The notes under the pieces were generated by a model. It was not told the origin of the DNA, did not search any database, and was given only the letters and a program-made list of their open reading frames with translations. From Pedobacter xixiisoli (lineage in GTDB: Bacteria > Bacteroidota > Bacteroidia > Sphingobacteriales > Sphingobacteriaceae), in NCBI RefSeq assembly GCF_900215335.1, contig NZ_OCMT01000005.1, forward strand, positions 62,001-126,000: 64,000 bases of DNA, written 5' to 3'. Every line of letters starts with the position of its first letter. The first letter of the stretch is position 1. Positions 8,491 to 16,374 of the stretch are shown here, piece by piece. The position numbers and the translations under genes are program-made.

Positions 8491-8586
8491 CCACATAGAC
8501 ACATAGTAAGGAGAATTTAGAGAGAAATATATCGTTATTTAGAGTTAGCTTTAAGCTTTTTAGTTTAAAACTAGGTGTCTATGTGG
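8491..8586. repeat. dispersed imperfect inverted repeat, CACATAGACAC family (copy 1)
   Basis: CCACATAGACACATAG (8491-8506) pairs with CTAGGTGTCTATGTGG (8571-8586; 15 of 16 bases) across a 64-bp AT-rich interior. Related arms occur at 27806-27861 and, more distantly, at 19290-19421. It lies between the DinB and rluF genes on the minus strand. Confidence 0.7.
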
Positions 8587-8604
8587 TGATAATATGGTGT
8601 GTAA

Positions 8605-9102
8605 TTAGAAACTTTGCTCATCTGCGCTTGGCCCATAAGAGCTAGGCACTGGTATGTTTAATAAACGAAGATAAACGCCCAACTGTGCACGATGATGTAT
8701 GATTTGACTTAACGAAACTCTGATTAAACCATACTTGGTCATTTCTGCGTGGATTTGTTCTCCAGTGCGTAAAAGCCAAGGTTTTTCTAAAAATGCTTCT
8801 TCAACTTCTGCTAAGCTTGCTAAACTTTCTGCTAAACCTTTGTCTAAAATAGCAATGAGCTGTTCATTGTTTTCCACTTTTGTTGGATTGTAAGGTGCCG
8901 TAGCGAAATCAAGTTCATCAGTTTCTACACCAAGTTTTGTCCAGCTCATTAAGTCGGCGATGTGTGTGACCAAGTCCATCATTTTCATGCTTTTTTCATG
9001 TGGTGCAAAATCTGGCTTGTCGAAAGGTACTAAGGCTAAAAATTTACGGGTAGTTGCAGCCTCTTGAGTTAGTTCGTTTTGTAATAATTTAATGATATCC
9101 AT
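8605..9102 (-). CDS. DinB-family protein
   Basis: This DinB/YfiT-type four-helix bundle protein has 165 residues from the ATG at 9102, the usual family size. Members bind a metal through three histidines. Likely ligands are the His in LVTHIADL and those in SQIIHHRAQLG near residues 125-130. Some members are thiol-dependent transferases, and the substrate here is unknown. The frame is open 16 codons further upstream, to 9150. I prefer the inner start because MDIIKLLQNEL begins the first helix, and a CAACTTTG promoter-like box lies inside the extension. It is a single gene, with repeat-rich DNA on both sides. Confidence 0.8.
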   Translation of the reverse strand: MDIIKLLQNELTQEAATTRKFLALVPFDKPDFAPHEKSMKMMDLVTHIADLMSWTKLGVETDELDFATAPYNPTKVENNEQLIAILDKGLAESLASLAEVEEAFLEKPWLLRTGEQIHAEMTKYGLIRVSLSQIIHHRAQLGVYLRLLNIPVPSSYGPSADEQSF

Positions 9103-9250
9103 AGCTTTTAAATATTTTGTTGGAACAAAGTTGATATGGACAAGTGACAACCCTATGTCAGTGCGGAAATTGATGTAAGAATTTTTTTGAATAAATTTAC
9201 TCCGTAGCTTTCCGCTTCGCTACAGGTCAGCATGACGGAGTGCCGGTTTC

Positions 9251-9346
9251 CTTTGCGTTCTTTGCGATTACTTCACAAAATCTTCGCGGTTATAGTCGCT
9301 CGTTTTTTAACACAAAGGAAATAAGAGCTACGCAAAGAAGGCAAAG
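9251..9346. repeat. dispersed inverted repeat, CTTTGCGTTCTTTGCG type
   Basis: CTTTGCGTTCTTTGCG (9251-9266) pairs with CGCAAAGAAGGCAAAG (9331-9346; 15 of 16 bases). The pattern is typical of non-coding dispersed repeats in Bacteroidetes spacers. It could fold as a long hairpin if transcribed. Confidence 0.65.
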
Positions 9347-9407
9347 CAGATAAAGTACCGTTGTTAAATAAGCCCGATTGTAGCGGAAATTGTTTTTTTC
9401 GGTGGAA

Positions 9408-9455
9408 AAACCTCATAGGTTTATTTGCATCGTGCTTATTAAACCTATGAGGTTT
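9408..9455. repeat. perfect 16-bp inverted repeat
   Basis: AAACCTCATAGGTTTA (9408-9423) and TAAACCTATGAGGTTT (9440-9455) pair perfectly around a 16-nt loop. It lies 76 bases past the 3' end of the WYL-regulator gene and could act as its terminator, or be a dispersed repeat. Each arm is itself partly palindromic (AAACCT..AGGTTT). Confidence 0.7.
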
Positions 9456-9531
9456 GTAAAGGTGGGGCAAAAAGATTGTAGCAAAAGCGGGGTTAAAATA
9501 TCCAATATTGGATGGCTTTCACTTTCTAAAA

Positions 9532-10221
9532 CTAATAATCTACAGGTAATTGTTTCATATAATCGTTAATACTGATATGCTCGGTTAGCGTAAACGGCAA
9601 TGAAGAACAGTTGAGTTGTAAAATGTTATTGACCTTAAAATCGCGGTAGGAACTGCGCAAATGGCAATAACCGATTAGATGCCATGAAAAAGCGTAAAAA
9701 ATAAGTCCGATAGGTTCTAAACGGCGCTCAGAAATTTCTTCTTTATAATTTTTGTATTTGATGGAGACGATGTTTTTATCGGCAATGGCATTTTGTAATA
9801 AGGAAAGATATTCGACATCGCTGTACAAACGCTTTGGGAGCTGAAGTCTGATATTGGCATTTAAATTTTCGAGCACTTCTCTTTGGTTGCTTTTCAGTAC
9901 ATTTTTAACTTTATCTAATGCGCTTTGGTAATGTTGTTTGATCGATTTATCGGCAAAACCTTCAATAAAACGTTCCATCATCAATAGTGCACTTGCCTCA
10001 TCAGTATTAAATGAAACTGGGGGAAGAAAATAACCTTGTACGATAAAATAACCTTTGTTGGGTTCGAAACTTAGCGGTACACCTTGTTCGGTCAATGCTT
10101 TTACATCTCGGTAAACCGTACGAACACTGATTTCGAAGCGACTGGCAATGGTTTCGGCACTTACATGCTTTTTAGATTGCAATAAAATGAGGATGCCGAA
10201 TAGCCTGTCGATTCTGTTCAT
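9532..10221 (-). CDS. YafY-type transcriptional regulator with WYL domain
   Basis: The 229-residue protein has an N-terminal winged HTH of the HTH_11/DeoR type (residues about 5-55; VSAETIASRFEISVRTVYRD holds the recognition helix). A C-terminal WYL domain follows (about 135-205; RRLEPIGLIFYAFSWHLIGYC). WYL proteins usually sense a ligand or nucleic acid and regulate nearby or stress genes. The length is at the short end for YafY proteins and lacks the extreme C-terminal WCX extension. It is divergent from the hybrid kinase, with 126 bases between starts. A full Bacteroidetes promoter directly precedes the ATG. The targets are unknown. Confidence 0.88.
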   Translation of the reverse strand: MNRIDRLFGILILLQSKKHVSAETIASRFEISVRTVYRDVKALTEQGVPLSFEPNKGYFIVQGYFLPPVSFNTDEASALLMMERFIEGFADKSIKQHYQSALDKVKNVLKSNQREVLENLNANIRLQLPKRLYSDVEYLSLLQNAIADKNIVSIKYKNYKEEISERRLEPIGLIFYAFSWHLIGYCHLRSSYRDFKVNNILQLNCSSLPFTLTEHISINDYMKQLPVDY

Positions 10222-10225
10222 GACA

Positions 10226-10256
10226 CAAAGATAAGATAGGCAAGTTGTGCCGCAAA
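10226..10256 (-). promoter_or_regulatory. promoter of the WYL regulator gene (-33 and -7)
   Basis: On the minus strand TTTG (10256-10253) is followed after exactly 19 bases by TATCTTTG (10233-10226). Both match the Bacteroidetes sigma-ABfr consensus (TTTG ... TAnnTTTG). The ATG at 10221 begins only 4 bases after the -7 box, so the transcript should be leaderless or nearly so. Confidence 0.65.
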
Positions 10257-10347
10257 TATTTGCCCTGCTTTAATGAACGGCAATTGTTACAAAATTTTGC
10301 TTTGGTTAAAACTATTTCGGTGCGTGTTTTGTGGTTATATATTAAAT

Positions 10348-12825
10348 ATGGCTATCAAATCAACAGCTCAACCTCAGAAACATTTTTTTAGGGCCACCAA
10401 AGGTAAAGTGGTGCTCGGATTTTTATTCGCAGGTTTGGCGCTGTTTTTGGCTTGGGGTGTAAGTAAGTTTGTTTTCGGAGAGATTTTAGGAACGGTGGAG
10501 AAGATATCAGCTCCCAACGATAAGTTAAGGTTGGTAAATAAGCTCTCGCACCAAATTGCTTCGTTAGACCAATTGCAAAGGGAGCCTAAAAATAATGTCA
10601 GTTTTTTCGCTGCTACCCAAAAATTACGAAGAACCTTAGATACTTTAAATACGCTTTACGTTACCGATGAAGAGCAAACTAAACGGATAAAAACGTTAAA
10701 AGATTTGCTTAAGGATAGAGACAAACAATTTCTGCTTTACCTAGAGGTGAAGGAAAATTTGGTGAATACCCAATCGTTTTCTGAAGAGGTAGAAAAGCTA
10801 AATAACCTGTTTGCGCAACGTACGAGGGAAGCAGACAGCGCTGTTTTTACTACCGAAACGTCTACTTCTACCACAACGGTAGCACCAGAAGAGGAACAGA
10901 AATCTCGTGGTTTTTTAAGCCGATTGTTCGGTAAGAAAAAAGCAGAAGTTTATAAAATCATTAACGAAGAGTATAAGGTCAAAAAAGATACGCTTAATCC
11001 GCAGGTTGAAGATAGTGTGATGCGAAATGTGGAAGCTTCGCTGAAAACGATTGAAACAGAACAACGCCAAAAAAGTAATCGCTTTTTAAAGAAGGAAGCT
11101 GAATTGGCAAACTCTAGTAGCGCATTGACCAAACAAATGCTTAATGTGCTGCGTGAGGTGGAAGCGGAAGCTTTAATGCAAATTGACCTCAACGGCGAGC
11201 AGGCTAAGAGCATGGTGAGCGAGGGCGTTTATCAGATTAAAATTATCATTATTGCTTTCTTTGTGATTACGATGGTTTTGGGTTCGCTTATTCTGGCGGA
11301 TATCACTAGGAACAACAAATATCGTTTAGCCTTGGAAAAGGCGAAGGAAGAGGCAGAGTATCATGGTAGGGCAAAACAGCGCTTTCTTTCTAACATGAGC
11401 CACGAAATCAGAACGCCTCTCCAAGCGATTTTGGGATATTCCGAATTTATCGCCAAACAGGAAAATCCCAATAAAAAGCACGTGGAAGCTATCCACCGCT
11501 CGTCGGTTCATCTATTGCAAATTGTAAATGAGGTGCTGGATTACAATAGGATTACTTCGGGCGAATTTAGCTTTAAGCAAGAGGATTTTGATTTGCAGAA
11601 GTTGTTGGAAGAGGTGCTGGATGCGGTTAAACCATTGGCGGAAAAGAAAGGCATCAGCCTGTTGGCTAATTTTAATTTAGCAGAGCAACATTGGGTAAAA
11701 GGCGATGCTTTTAGGCTGAAACAGGTGCTTTATAATTTATTGGGAAATGCAATTAAGTTTACGGTTAAAGGTTATGTAAAACTCATTGTTGATTGCAAGC
11801 AGCAAGAGCAAAACATGCACTGTTATTTTACAGTAGAAGATAGTGGGATTGGTTTTTCTGAGGAAGACCAAGAAAAGATTTTTAAGGAGTTTGAACAGGG
11901 TACTAATCCAGACCACCAATCGATGAACCAGAACGGCACTGGTTTAGGATTGGCTATTGTGAAAACTTTGATCGATGCGCAGGGCGGAAGAATTAATGCA
12001 AAAAGTAAGCTAGGGAAAGGGACTTCGTTTGTGGTTTATTTGCAGTATCAGCAAGCTGCAGCACCTATTGAGTCTAAACAGATAGAAAATAAGAAAGCGG
12101 TTACTAAAACTAAAGGTGTTTGGGTAATTGATGATGATCATCTGATTCTTAATTTGTGCGAGTTGATTTTTTCTGCCCATCAAATTCCGTATAAAACATT
12201 TAGCACAGCAGATGCCATTTTGAATGAGCCTATAGACGAAAATTTGGATTATGTTTTTGTAGATATGCGTTTGGAAGATGGGGTTACCGGCATCGAAATA
12301 CATCAACAACTTAAAAAGCGTTTACCTCATCATGTGAAATATTATGCTATTACGGCACAAGTTCTTCCCGATGAGCAACAAGCGGTATTGGACCAAGGCT
12401 TTGAAGGAGTGATTATCAAGCCTTTTAAGGCAGAAGATTTGTTGGCATTATTTGCGATTTCGCCAGTAGCCGAGGAAATCGATTTTGACGATAGCTCCTT
12501 GCGAAAAATGACCATGGGTGACCAAGAAATGATGGCGAAAATTTTGGCTAGTTTCATCCGTGACTGCGAGGAAGACGAAACGCTCTTAAAGCAGAGCATT
12601 TCTAATCAGAACCAGCCCGAAGCGAGGCTGGTAGTACACCGTTTGGCAGGAAGGATTGCACAAATTGGTGCTAAAGAGTTAGGCGCTGCTTTCAGGCAAT
12701 TGGAGCAGGAAGTTGCTGCGGTTGAGATATTGGATGAAGCTATTCGTGATCGAGTAAATGCATCATTAGCGCAATTGCAGTCGTTATTAAAAACTGTGGC
12801 GAATCGCATTCAGTCTTCGCTGTAA
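10348..12825 (+). CDS. hybrid sensor histidine kinase with REC and Hpt domains
   Basis: From the ATG at 10348 the protein has 825 residues: a membrane segment (about 21-41), a roughly 255-residue sensor region, a second membrane segment (297-319), a HisKA domain with phospho-acceptor His352 in SNMSHEIRTPLQ, an HATPase domain with DSGIGFS and GTGLGLAI motifs, a receiver domain with phospho-acceptor Asp639, and a C-terminal Hpt with His764 in VHRLAGR. It can therefore run a full His-Asp-His relay internally and needs a separate output regulator, which is not adjacent. The sensor region holds a Thr-rich low-complexity stretch and matches no family I recognise. The frame is open 25 codons further upstream, but that extension is Cys-rich and unlike a signal anchor, so the inner ATG is preferred. 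Confidence 0.93.
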   Translation: MAIKSTAQPQKHFFRATKGKVVLGFLFAGLALFLAWGVSKFVFGEILGTVEKISAPNDKLRLVNKLSHQIASLDQLQREPKNNVSFFAATQKLRRTLDTLNTLYVTDEEQTKRIKTLKDLLKDRDKQFLLYLEVKENLVNTQSFSEEVEKLNNLFAQRTREADSAVFTTETSTSTTTVAPEEEQKSRGFLSRLFGKKKAEVYKIINEEYKVKKDTLNPQVEDSVMRNVEASLKTIETEQRQKSNRFLKKEAELANSSSALTKQMLNVLREVEAEALMQIDLNGEQAKSMVSEGVYQIKIIIIAFFVITMVLGSLILADITRNNKYRLALEKAKEEAEYHGRAKQRFLSNMSHEIRTPLQAILGYSEFIAKQENPNKKHVEAIHRSSVHLLQIVNEVLDYNRITSGEFSFKQEDFDLQKLLEEVLDAVKPLAEKKGISLLANFNLAEQHWVKGDAFRLKQVLYNLLGNAIKFTVKGYVKLIVDCKQQEQNMHCYFTVEDSGIGFSEEDQEKIFKEFEQGTNPDHQSMNQNGTGLGLAIVKTLIDAQGGRINAKSKLGKGTSFVVYLQYQQAAAPIESKQIENKKAVTKTKGVWVIDDDHLILNLCELIFSAHQIPYKTFSTADAILNEPIDENLDYVFVDMRLEDGVTGIEIHQQLKKRLPHHVKYYAITAQVLPDEQQAVLDQGFEGVIIKPFKAEDLLALFAISPVAEEIDFDDSSLRKMTMGDQEMMAKILASFIRDCEEDETLLKQSISNQNQPEARLVVHRLAGRIAQIGAKELGAAFRQLEQEVAAVEILDEAIRDRVNASLAQLQSLLKTVANRIQSSL

Positions 12826-12858
12826 TTTTATTAATTAAACATTAAGAAGTTAAGGTGT

Positions 12859-12899
12859 CATTAAGAAACGGTAGGCTTGACTACCTAAATTTCTTAATG
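12859..12899. terminator. hairpin terminator after the hybrid kinase gene
   Basis: CATTAAGAAA (12859-12868) pairs perfectly with TTTCTTAATG (12890-12899), and an inner stem GGTAG/CTACC extends the fold. It lies 34 bases after the kinase stop. Confidence 0.65.
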
Positions 12900-12941
12900 T
12901 TTAAATGACTTTAGATAAATATGCCATTTAATTAATTGCTT

Positions 12942-12949
12942 TAACTTTG
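12942..12949 (+). promoter_or_regulatory. -7 promoter box of the HAD phosphatase gene
   Basis: TAACTTTG matches TAnnTTTG exactly and lies 4 bases before the ATG, implying a leaderless transcript. No TTTG is found at the expected -33 distance, so this is only half a promoter match. Confidence 0.35.
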
Positions 12950-12953
12950 TTTT

Positions 12954-13742
12954 ATGCAAAATCCTACTGTAAAAGCTGTTTTTTTCGATATAGATGGTAC
13001 ATTGTTAAGTTTCAAAACACATAAAGTTGCACAGTCTACAGAGAAAGCTATCGCTGATTTACAAGCCAAAGGCATCAAAACTATTTTATCTACTGGTCGC
13101 TCGATTAACAGTATAGACCATATTAAATATTTAAATTTTGATGGCTACATTACTTTTAATGGTGGTTATTGTACTGCGAAAGATGGCGAGTTGCTTTTTA
13201 AGCAGTGCATTGACGCTGATGATATTCGGGGGATTTTAGCTTATGCAAAAGAAAATACGTTGAGTTTCTCTTTCATGTCTGAGAAGGAAATTGGTATTCA
13301 CGATGTAACTCCCGAAATTGCTGGAATGTATGCGCATGTTAACCTTCCAGTTCCACCACTTATTGATGTAGATCATGTGGATGTTTCTTCAATTTTGCAA
13401 ACCAATATTTTCTTAGGCCCTGAGCAGGAAAGTGCTTTTATGGCTGCGGTAATGCCAAATTCTACTGCTTCAAGATGGACACCTTTATTTGCAGATGTGA
13501 ATGCAAAAAATCAAAGTAAAAAAGTAGGGATTGATGTTTTCTGCAAACACTTTGGAATTGATTTATCAGAAACTATGGCTTTTGGCGATGGCGGGAATGA
13601 TATTGAAATGCTGAAGCACGTAAATGTTGGTGTAGCTATGGGAAATGCCAATCCGGAGGTAAAGGCGATAGCAGATTACGTTACCGACGACGTGGATAGC
13701 GATGGGATTTGGAATGCGCTAAAGCATTTTGGAGTGCTTTAA
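12954..13742 (+). CDS. Cof-type HAD-superfamily hydrolase
   Basis: This 262-residue phosphatase belongs to the Cof/HAD-IIB subfamily, which dephosphorylates sugar phosphates, FMN or similar small molecules. Motif I is FFDIDGTLL, with nucleophile Asp12 and acid-base Asp14. Motif II is the Thr of LSTGRS, and motif IV is FGDGGNDIEML, which holds the magnesium ligands. A C2-type cap domain fills the middle (about 85-180). The protein is complete and of normal length. It is a single gene between two hairpins. The substrate cannot be read from the sequence. Confidence 0.9.
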   Translation: MQNPTVKAVFFDIDGTLLSFKTHKVAQSTEKAIADLQAKGIKTILSTGRSINSIDHIKYLNFDGYITFNGGYCTAKDGELLFKQCIDADDIRGILAYAKENTLSFSFMSEKEIGIHDVTPEIAGMYAHVNLPVPPLIDVDHVDVSSILQTNIFLGPEQESAFMAAVMPNSTASRWTPLFADVNAKNQSKKVGIDVFCKHFGIDLSETMAFGDGGNDIEMLKHVNVGVAMGNANPEVKAIADYVTDDVDSDGIWNALKHFGVL

Positions 13743-13751
13743 AATATTAAA

Positions 13752-13767
13752 GCGAAAAATTTTTCGC
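13752..13767. terminator. palindrome between convergent genes, possible terminator
   Basis: GCGAAAAATTTTTCGC is a perfect 16-bp palindrome. It lies 9 bases after the HAD gene and 38 bases from the end of the convergent response-regulator gene. A second symmetric T6A6 tract follows at about 13781-13792. Confidence 0.4.
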
Positions 13768-13805
13768 CCATACTATGCTTTTTTAAAAAAGAGGAGTTCT
13801 AAAAA

Positions 13806-15125
13806 CTAATCAATTCCGTAGCGCTCCATTTTAGAATAAAGCGTTTTTCTGTCAATATTAAGTAGTTTCGCTGCCTTAGATTTGTTGTATTTCACTTTAA
13901 TCAGCGCTTCTGTAATCAATGTTTTTTCGTTGCTCTCGTTTACCGCTTTTAAATCCGATGGGTTGTCCAAAGGCACTTCGTTAGCAACGGCAATCTTCAT
14001 TTCGTCTGGTAAACTATCTGCGCTTGCAATGCTGCCCGCAGTAAGTAAAACCATTCGCTTAATCACATTTCTCAACTCTCTTAGGTTTCCTGGCCAATCG
14101 TATTTAAGCAATAGGCTACGAGTTTCCTTATCTAATTCCTTTACATTTCTGTTCAATTCTTCATTAGATAGTTTGATGAAAAGTTCAATAAAAAGCTCTA
14201 AATCTACGCCTCGTTCTCTTAGTGGTGGCAACTGAATTTTAAATTCGTTGATACGATGGTAAAGATCCTCACGGAACTCGCCGTTTTTCATGCTGTTGGC
14301 TAGGTCATCGTTAGTAGCTGTGATGATACGAACATCCACTGGAATTTGTTTGTTGCTACCTAGTGGTTGTATCACTCGCTCCTGTAGTGCTCTCAGTAAC
14401 TTAACTTGTACTTCGTAGCTTAAGTTGCCTATTTCATCTAGAAAAATAGTACCTCCATTGGCAGCTTCAAAAGAACCTTTTTTATCGTTTACCGCACCTG
14501 TAAAAGCACCTTTAATGTGTCCAAAAAGTTCGCTGGCAGCTAAATCTTTAGACAAAGCGCCACAATCTATCGCGATGAATGGCTTGCTTTTACGCTTGCT
14601 TTGTTGATGTAGCGTTCTTGCGGCAAATTCTTTTCCAGTACCACTTTCGCCTTGTATCACTACAGACATATCAGTTTCTGCCACTAAATCAATATGCTGG
14701 TATAACCTATTGGCTACTTCACTTTTGCCTCTAATAAAATTGTCTTCAGTAGTTTTAGGCGTTTCTTTTTTCTGTAGTGCGTTATTAATTACCATGAGCA
14801 ACTCATCTGGATTAATGGGTTTGGTAATATAATCGCTTGCACCTAAATGGATGGCTTTAACTGCCGTACGTACGTCGTTAAAAGAGGTCATGATAATAGC
14901 TGGAACAGCCAATCCTGTTTCACGACGATGGTTCAGTACATCTATTCCAGTGCCATCAGGTAATCGGTAATCTATTAATAGCAGTTGAAAATCTTCGTGA
15001 GCAATTAATTTGAGAGCTTTGGCAACATTACTAACGGTGGTTACTTCGAAATTGTTCTTTGTTAAAAATCCTTCAATAATCTGAGCGAAAGTGCTGTCGT
15101 CTTCAATAATTAAAACAGATGCCAT
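13806..15125 (-). CDS. NtrC-type sigma-54-dependent response regulator
   Basis: This 439-residue regulator has three domains. The receiver (1-115) has phospho-acceptor Asp52 in LIDYRLPDG. The AAA+ sigma-54 activator domain (about 130-370) has Walker A GESGTGKE (159-166), the RpoN-contacting loop GAFTGA (206-211) and Walker B TIFLDEIG (226-233). A Fis-type HTH lies at the C-terminus (403-439, SKAAKLLNIDRKTLYSKM). It activates transcription by RNA polymerase carrying RpoN. No partner kinase is adjacent; the nearest is the hybrid kinase about 1 kb away on the other strand. It lies directly beyond the terminator of the upstream PepSY-like gene, which makes those genes candidate targets, but this is inference. 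Confidence 0.95.
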   Translation of the reverse strand: MASVLIIEDDSTFAQIIEGFLTKNNFEVTTVSNVAKALKLIAHEDFQLLLIDYRLPDGTGIDVLNHRRETGLAVPAIIMTSFNDVRTAVKAIHLGASDYITKPINPDELLMVINNALQKKETPKTTEDNFIRGKSEVANRLYQHIDLVAETDMSVVIQGESGTGKEFAARTLHQQSKRKSKPFIAIDCGALSKDLAASELFGHIKGAFTGAVNDKKGSFEAANGGTIFLDEIGNLSYEVQVKLLRALQERVIQPLGSNKQIPVDVRIITATNDDLANSMKNGEFREDLYHRINEFKIQLPPLRERGVDLELFIELFIKLSNEELNRNVKELDKETRSLLLKYDWPGNLRELRNVIKRMVLLTAGSIASADSLPDEMKIAVANEVPLDNPSDLKAVNESNEKTLITEALIKVKYNKSKAAKLLNIDRKTLYSKMERYGID

Positions 15126-15138
15126 ATATACAAAAATA

Positions 15139-15170
15139 GGAAAAGCCAGTATTATATAACTGGCTTTTCC
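15139..15170 (-). terminator. terminator of PepSY-like gene copy 1
   Basis: A 12-bp perfect stem (15139-15150 and 15159-15170, core AAAAGCCAGT/ACTGGCTTTT) has an 8-nt AT loop. It separates the PepSY-like gene from the response-regulator gene on the same strand. The GCCAG core recurs in the terminator of copy 2. Confidence 0.8.
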
Positions 15171-15202
15171 CTTATTTAGTTTTAAGAAATGTAGATAATT
15201 GA

Positions 15203-15778
15203 TTATTCTACTGGTTTACCTTCAGCGTCGAATTTCAATGAAGCAGTTTCTTCTTCTTTCTTAACATCAACTTGGAAGTAAGATTTATCTCCATCTTTTA
15301 CACTGAATGCTGCAGTTGGCGTCCAAGCTTTGTATGGGTCAGTTGCCAACACTGTTTTAATTGCATCTGGTAATGCCGATACTTCAATTGGAGTTTTCAC
15401 TACGCTATCCTGTACCGAAACATTTTCTTCATTGCTGATTGAAACCTGTGCTTGAGTTGCAGTAACTCCTGCAAATTCTACTGGTTTACCTTCAGCATCG
15501 AATTTCAATGAAGCAGTTTCTTCTGCTTTTTTCACATCAACTTGGAAGTAGGCTTTGTCACCATCTTTTACGCTGAACGCCGCAGTTGGAGTCCAATCTT
15601 TATATGGATCAGTTGCCAATACAGTTTTGATTGCATCTGGTAATGCTGATACTTCGATCGGCGTTTTCACCACACTGTCTTGAACTGAAACGATTTCTAT
15701 TTTATTAACTGAAGCCTGAGCTTGTGTTGCTGTGAATCCTGCGAATGCTACGATAGCTGCTACAAATAACTTTTTCAT
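15203..15778 (-). CDS. secreted PepSY-like protein, two tandem 90-residue repeats (copy 1)
   Basis: The 191-residue protein has a signal peptide (1-20) and two copies of a 90-residue unit, residues 12-101 and 102-191. Each unit carries the same core: VSVQDSVVKTP, EVSALPDAIKTVL, WTPTAAFSVKDGDK, YFQVDVKK and SLKFDAEGKPVE. The pattern fits the PepSY-like periplasmic family (DUF2874) common in Bacteroidetes, whose members have no known enzymatic activity and are expected in the periplasm. The second unit begins EFAGVTATQAQ, which copies AFAGFTATQAQ of the signal peptide, so the repeat arose by in-frame duplication of a whole small gene. A near-identical paralogue lies 596 bases upstream. The function is unknown. 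Confidence 0.85.
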   Translation of the reverse strand: MKKLFVAAIVAFAGFTATQAQASVNKIEIVSVQDSVVKTPIEVSALPDAIKTVLATDPYKDWTPTAAFSVKDGDKAYFQVDVKKAEETASLKFDAEGKPVEFAGVTATQAQVSISNEENVSVQDSVVKTPIEVSALPDAIKTVLATDPYKAWTPTAAFSVKDGDKSYFQVDVKKEEETASLKFDAEGKPVE

Positions 15779-15805
15779 AATATCTATTTTTAAGTTTAAT
15801 ACATT

Positions 15806-15843
15806 TTGTGAATTATACTAGGTAATGCTTCACAATGGTGCCA
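15806..15843 (-). promoter_or_regulatory. conserved upstream dyad of PepSY-like gene copy 1
   Basis: TTGTGAA (15806-15812) and TTCACAA (15829-15835) form a perfect 7-bp dyad with a 16-bp spacer. On the gene strand it is preceded by TGGCACCA (15843-15836), which resembles the sigma-54 -24 element. The -12 GC is two bases too far away for a standard sigma-54 promoter. The block is identical upstream of copy 2, and similarity ends at its outer edge. It may be an operator, a promoter or a leader hairpin. Confidence 0.45.
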
Positions 15844-16134
15844 ATAGAGAATTTGCACTGTGCCAAAATATTAAGTTGTTGTAAATCAATTAATTGTTTT
15901 TATTTTTCTGAAAATGACTTTGTGGAGTTTCTCTACAACTTGTTTCCAAAGGCGGCAAATATCGTAGTAGCATTATTAATGAATTAACTTGATTTAGACC
16001 TTGTAAGAATTCAATCTGTAAAAGTATGGGGTAAGTGAGGATACCCATCTATAGCTAGATGAGTCTTGTCGGTTTTGGCGCATTTGATTTATTTGTCTGT
16101 ATTTGTAGATTTTGTCGTTTTGGGTAGGCTGGTT

Positions 16135-16168
16135 GACCGTCGGTCTGCCGTTCGTCTACCGTCGGTAC
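16135..16168. repeat. paired ACCGTCGGT motifs
   Basis: GACCGTCGGTC (16135-16145) and CTACCGTCGGTAC (16156-16168) each contain ACCGTCGGT, an odd-length near-palindrome (ACCG-T-CGGT). They are GC-rich islands in an AT-rich spacer, between the two PepSY-like genes. They could be a repeat scrap or a protein-binding pair. Confidence 0.35.
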
Positions 16169-16318
16169 TACGTCAGTGATTTGAAGTTGGAGATAATAGT
16201 GATTTGAGCGCAGAGTGATGACCGAACTACCAAAATTTTGATATCAACGTTCATTCATAGTTGCTAGAAAAGCTAATTGTTGTGGTCTATTTAGCAGTTC
16301 AAGAAAAATTGCACAAAA

Positions 16319-16346
16319 AATAAGCCAGCACAAAGGCTGGCTTATT
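16319..16346 (-). terminator. terminator of PepSY-like gene copy 2
   Basis: AATAAGCCAGC (16319-16329) pairs perfectly with GCTGGCTTATT (16336-16346) around a 6-nt loop. On the gene strand the stem is followed by a run of T (complement of the A run at 16315-16320). Confidence 0.85.
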
Positions 16347-16374
16347 CAAATTATGTAGTTTTAGAATGATCTAA

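Larger units (their letters stand above)
9151..9531. other. repeat-rich spacer without a gene
   Basis: The 381 bases between the DinB and WYL-regulator genes hold two inverted repeats (separate entries) and one spurious short frame. No promoter or RNA gene was recognised. Confidence 0.5.
15779..16374. other. 596-bp spacer between the two PepSY-like genes
   Basis: The first 65 bases (15779-15843) match the sequence upstream of copy 2 and hold the conserved dyad. The rest differs. Near 16135-16168 are two ACCGTCGGT motifs. The terminator of copy 2 is at 16319-16346. No gene is supported. Confidence 0.5.

Noticed and set aside
9273-9470. 65-codon minus-strand frame
   Set aside because: It consists of dispersed repeats and has no coding features.
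15836-15852. Standard sigma-54 promoter before the PepSY-like gene
   Set aside because: TGGCAC is present, but the GC of the -12 element is 12 rather than 10 bases after the GG, so it does not meet the strict spacing. It was kept only as a regulatory candidate.
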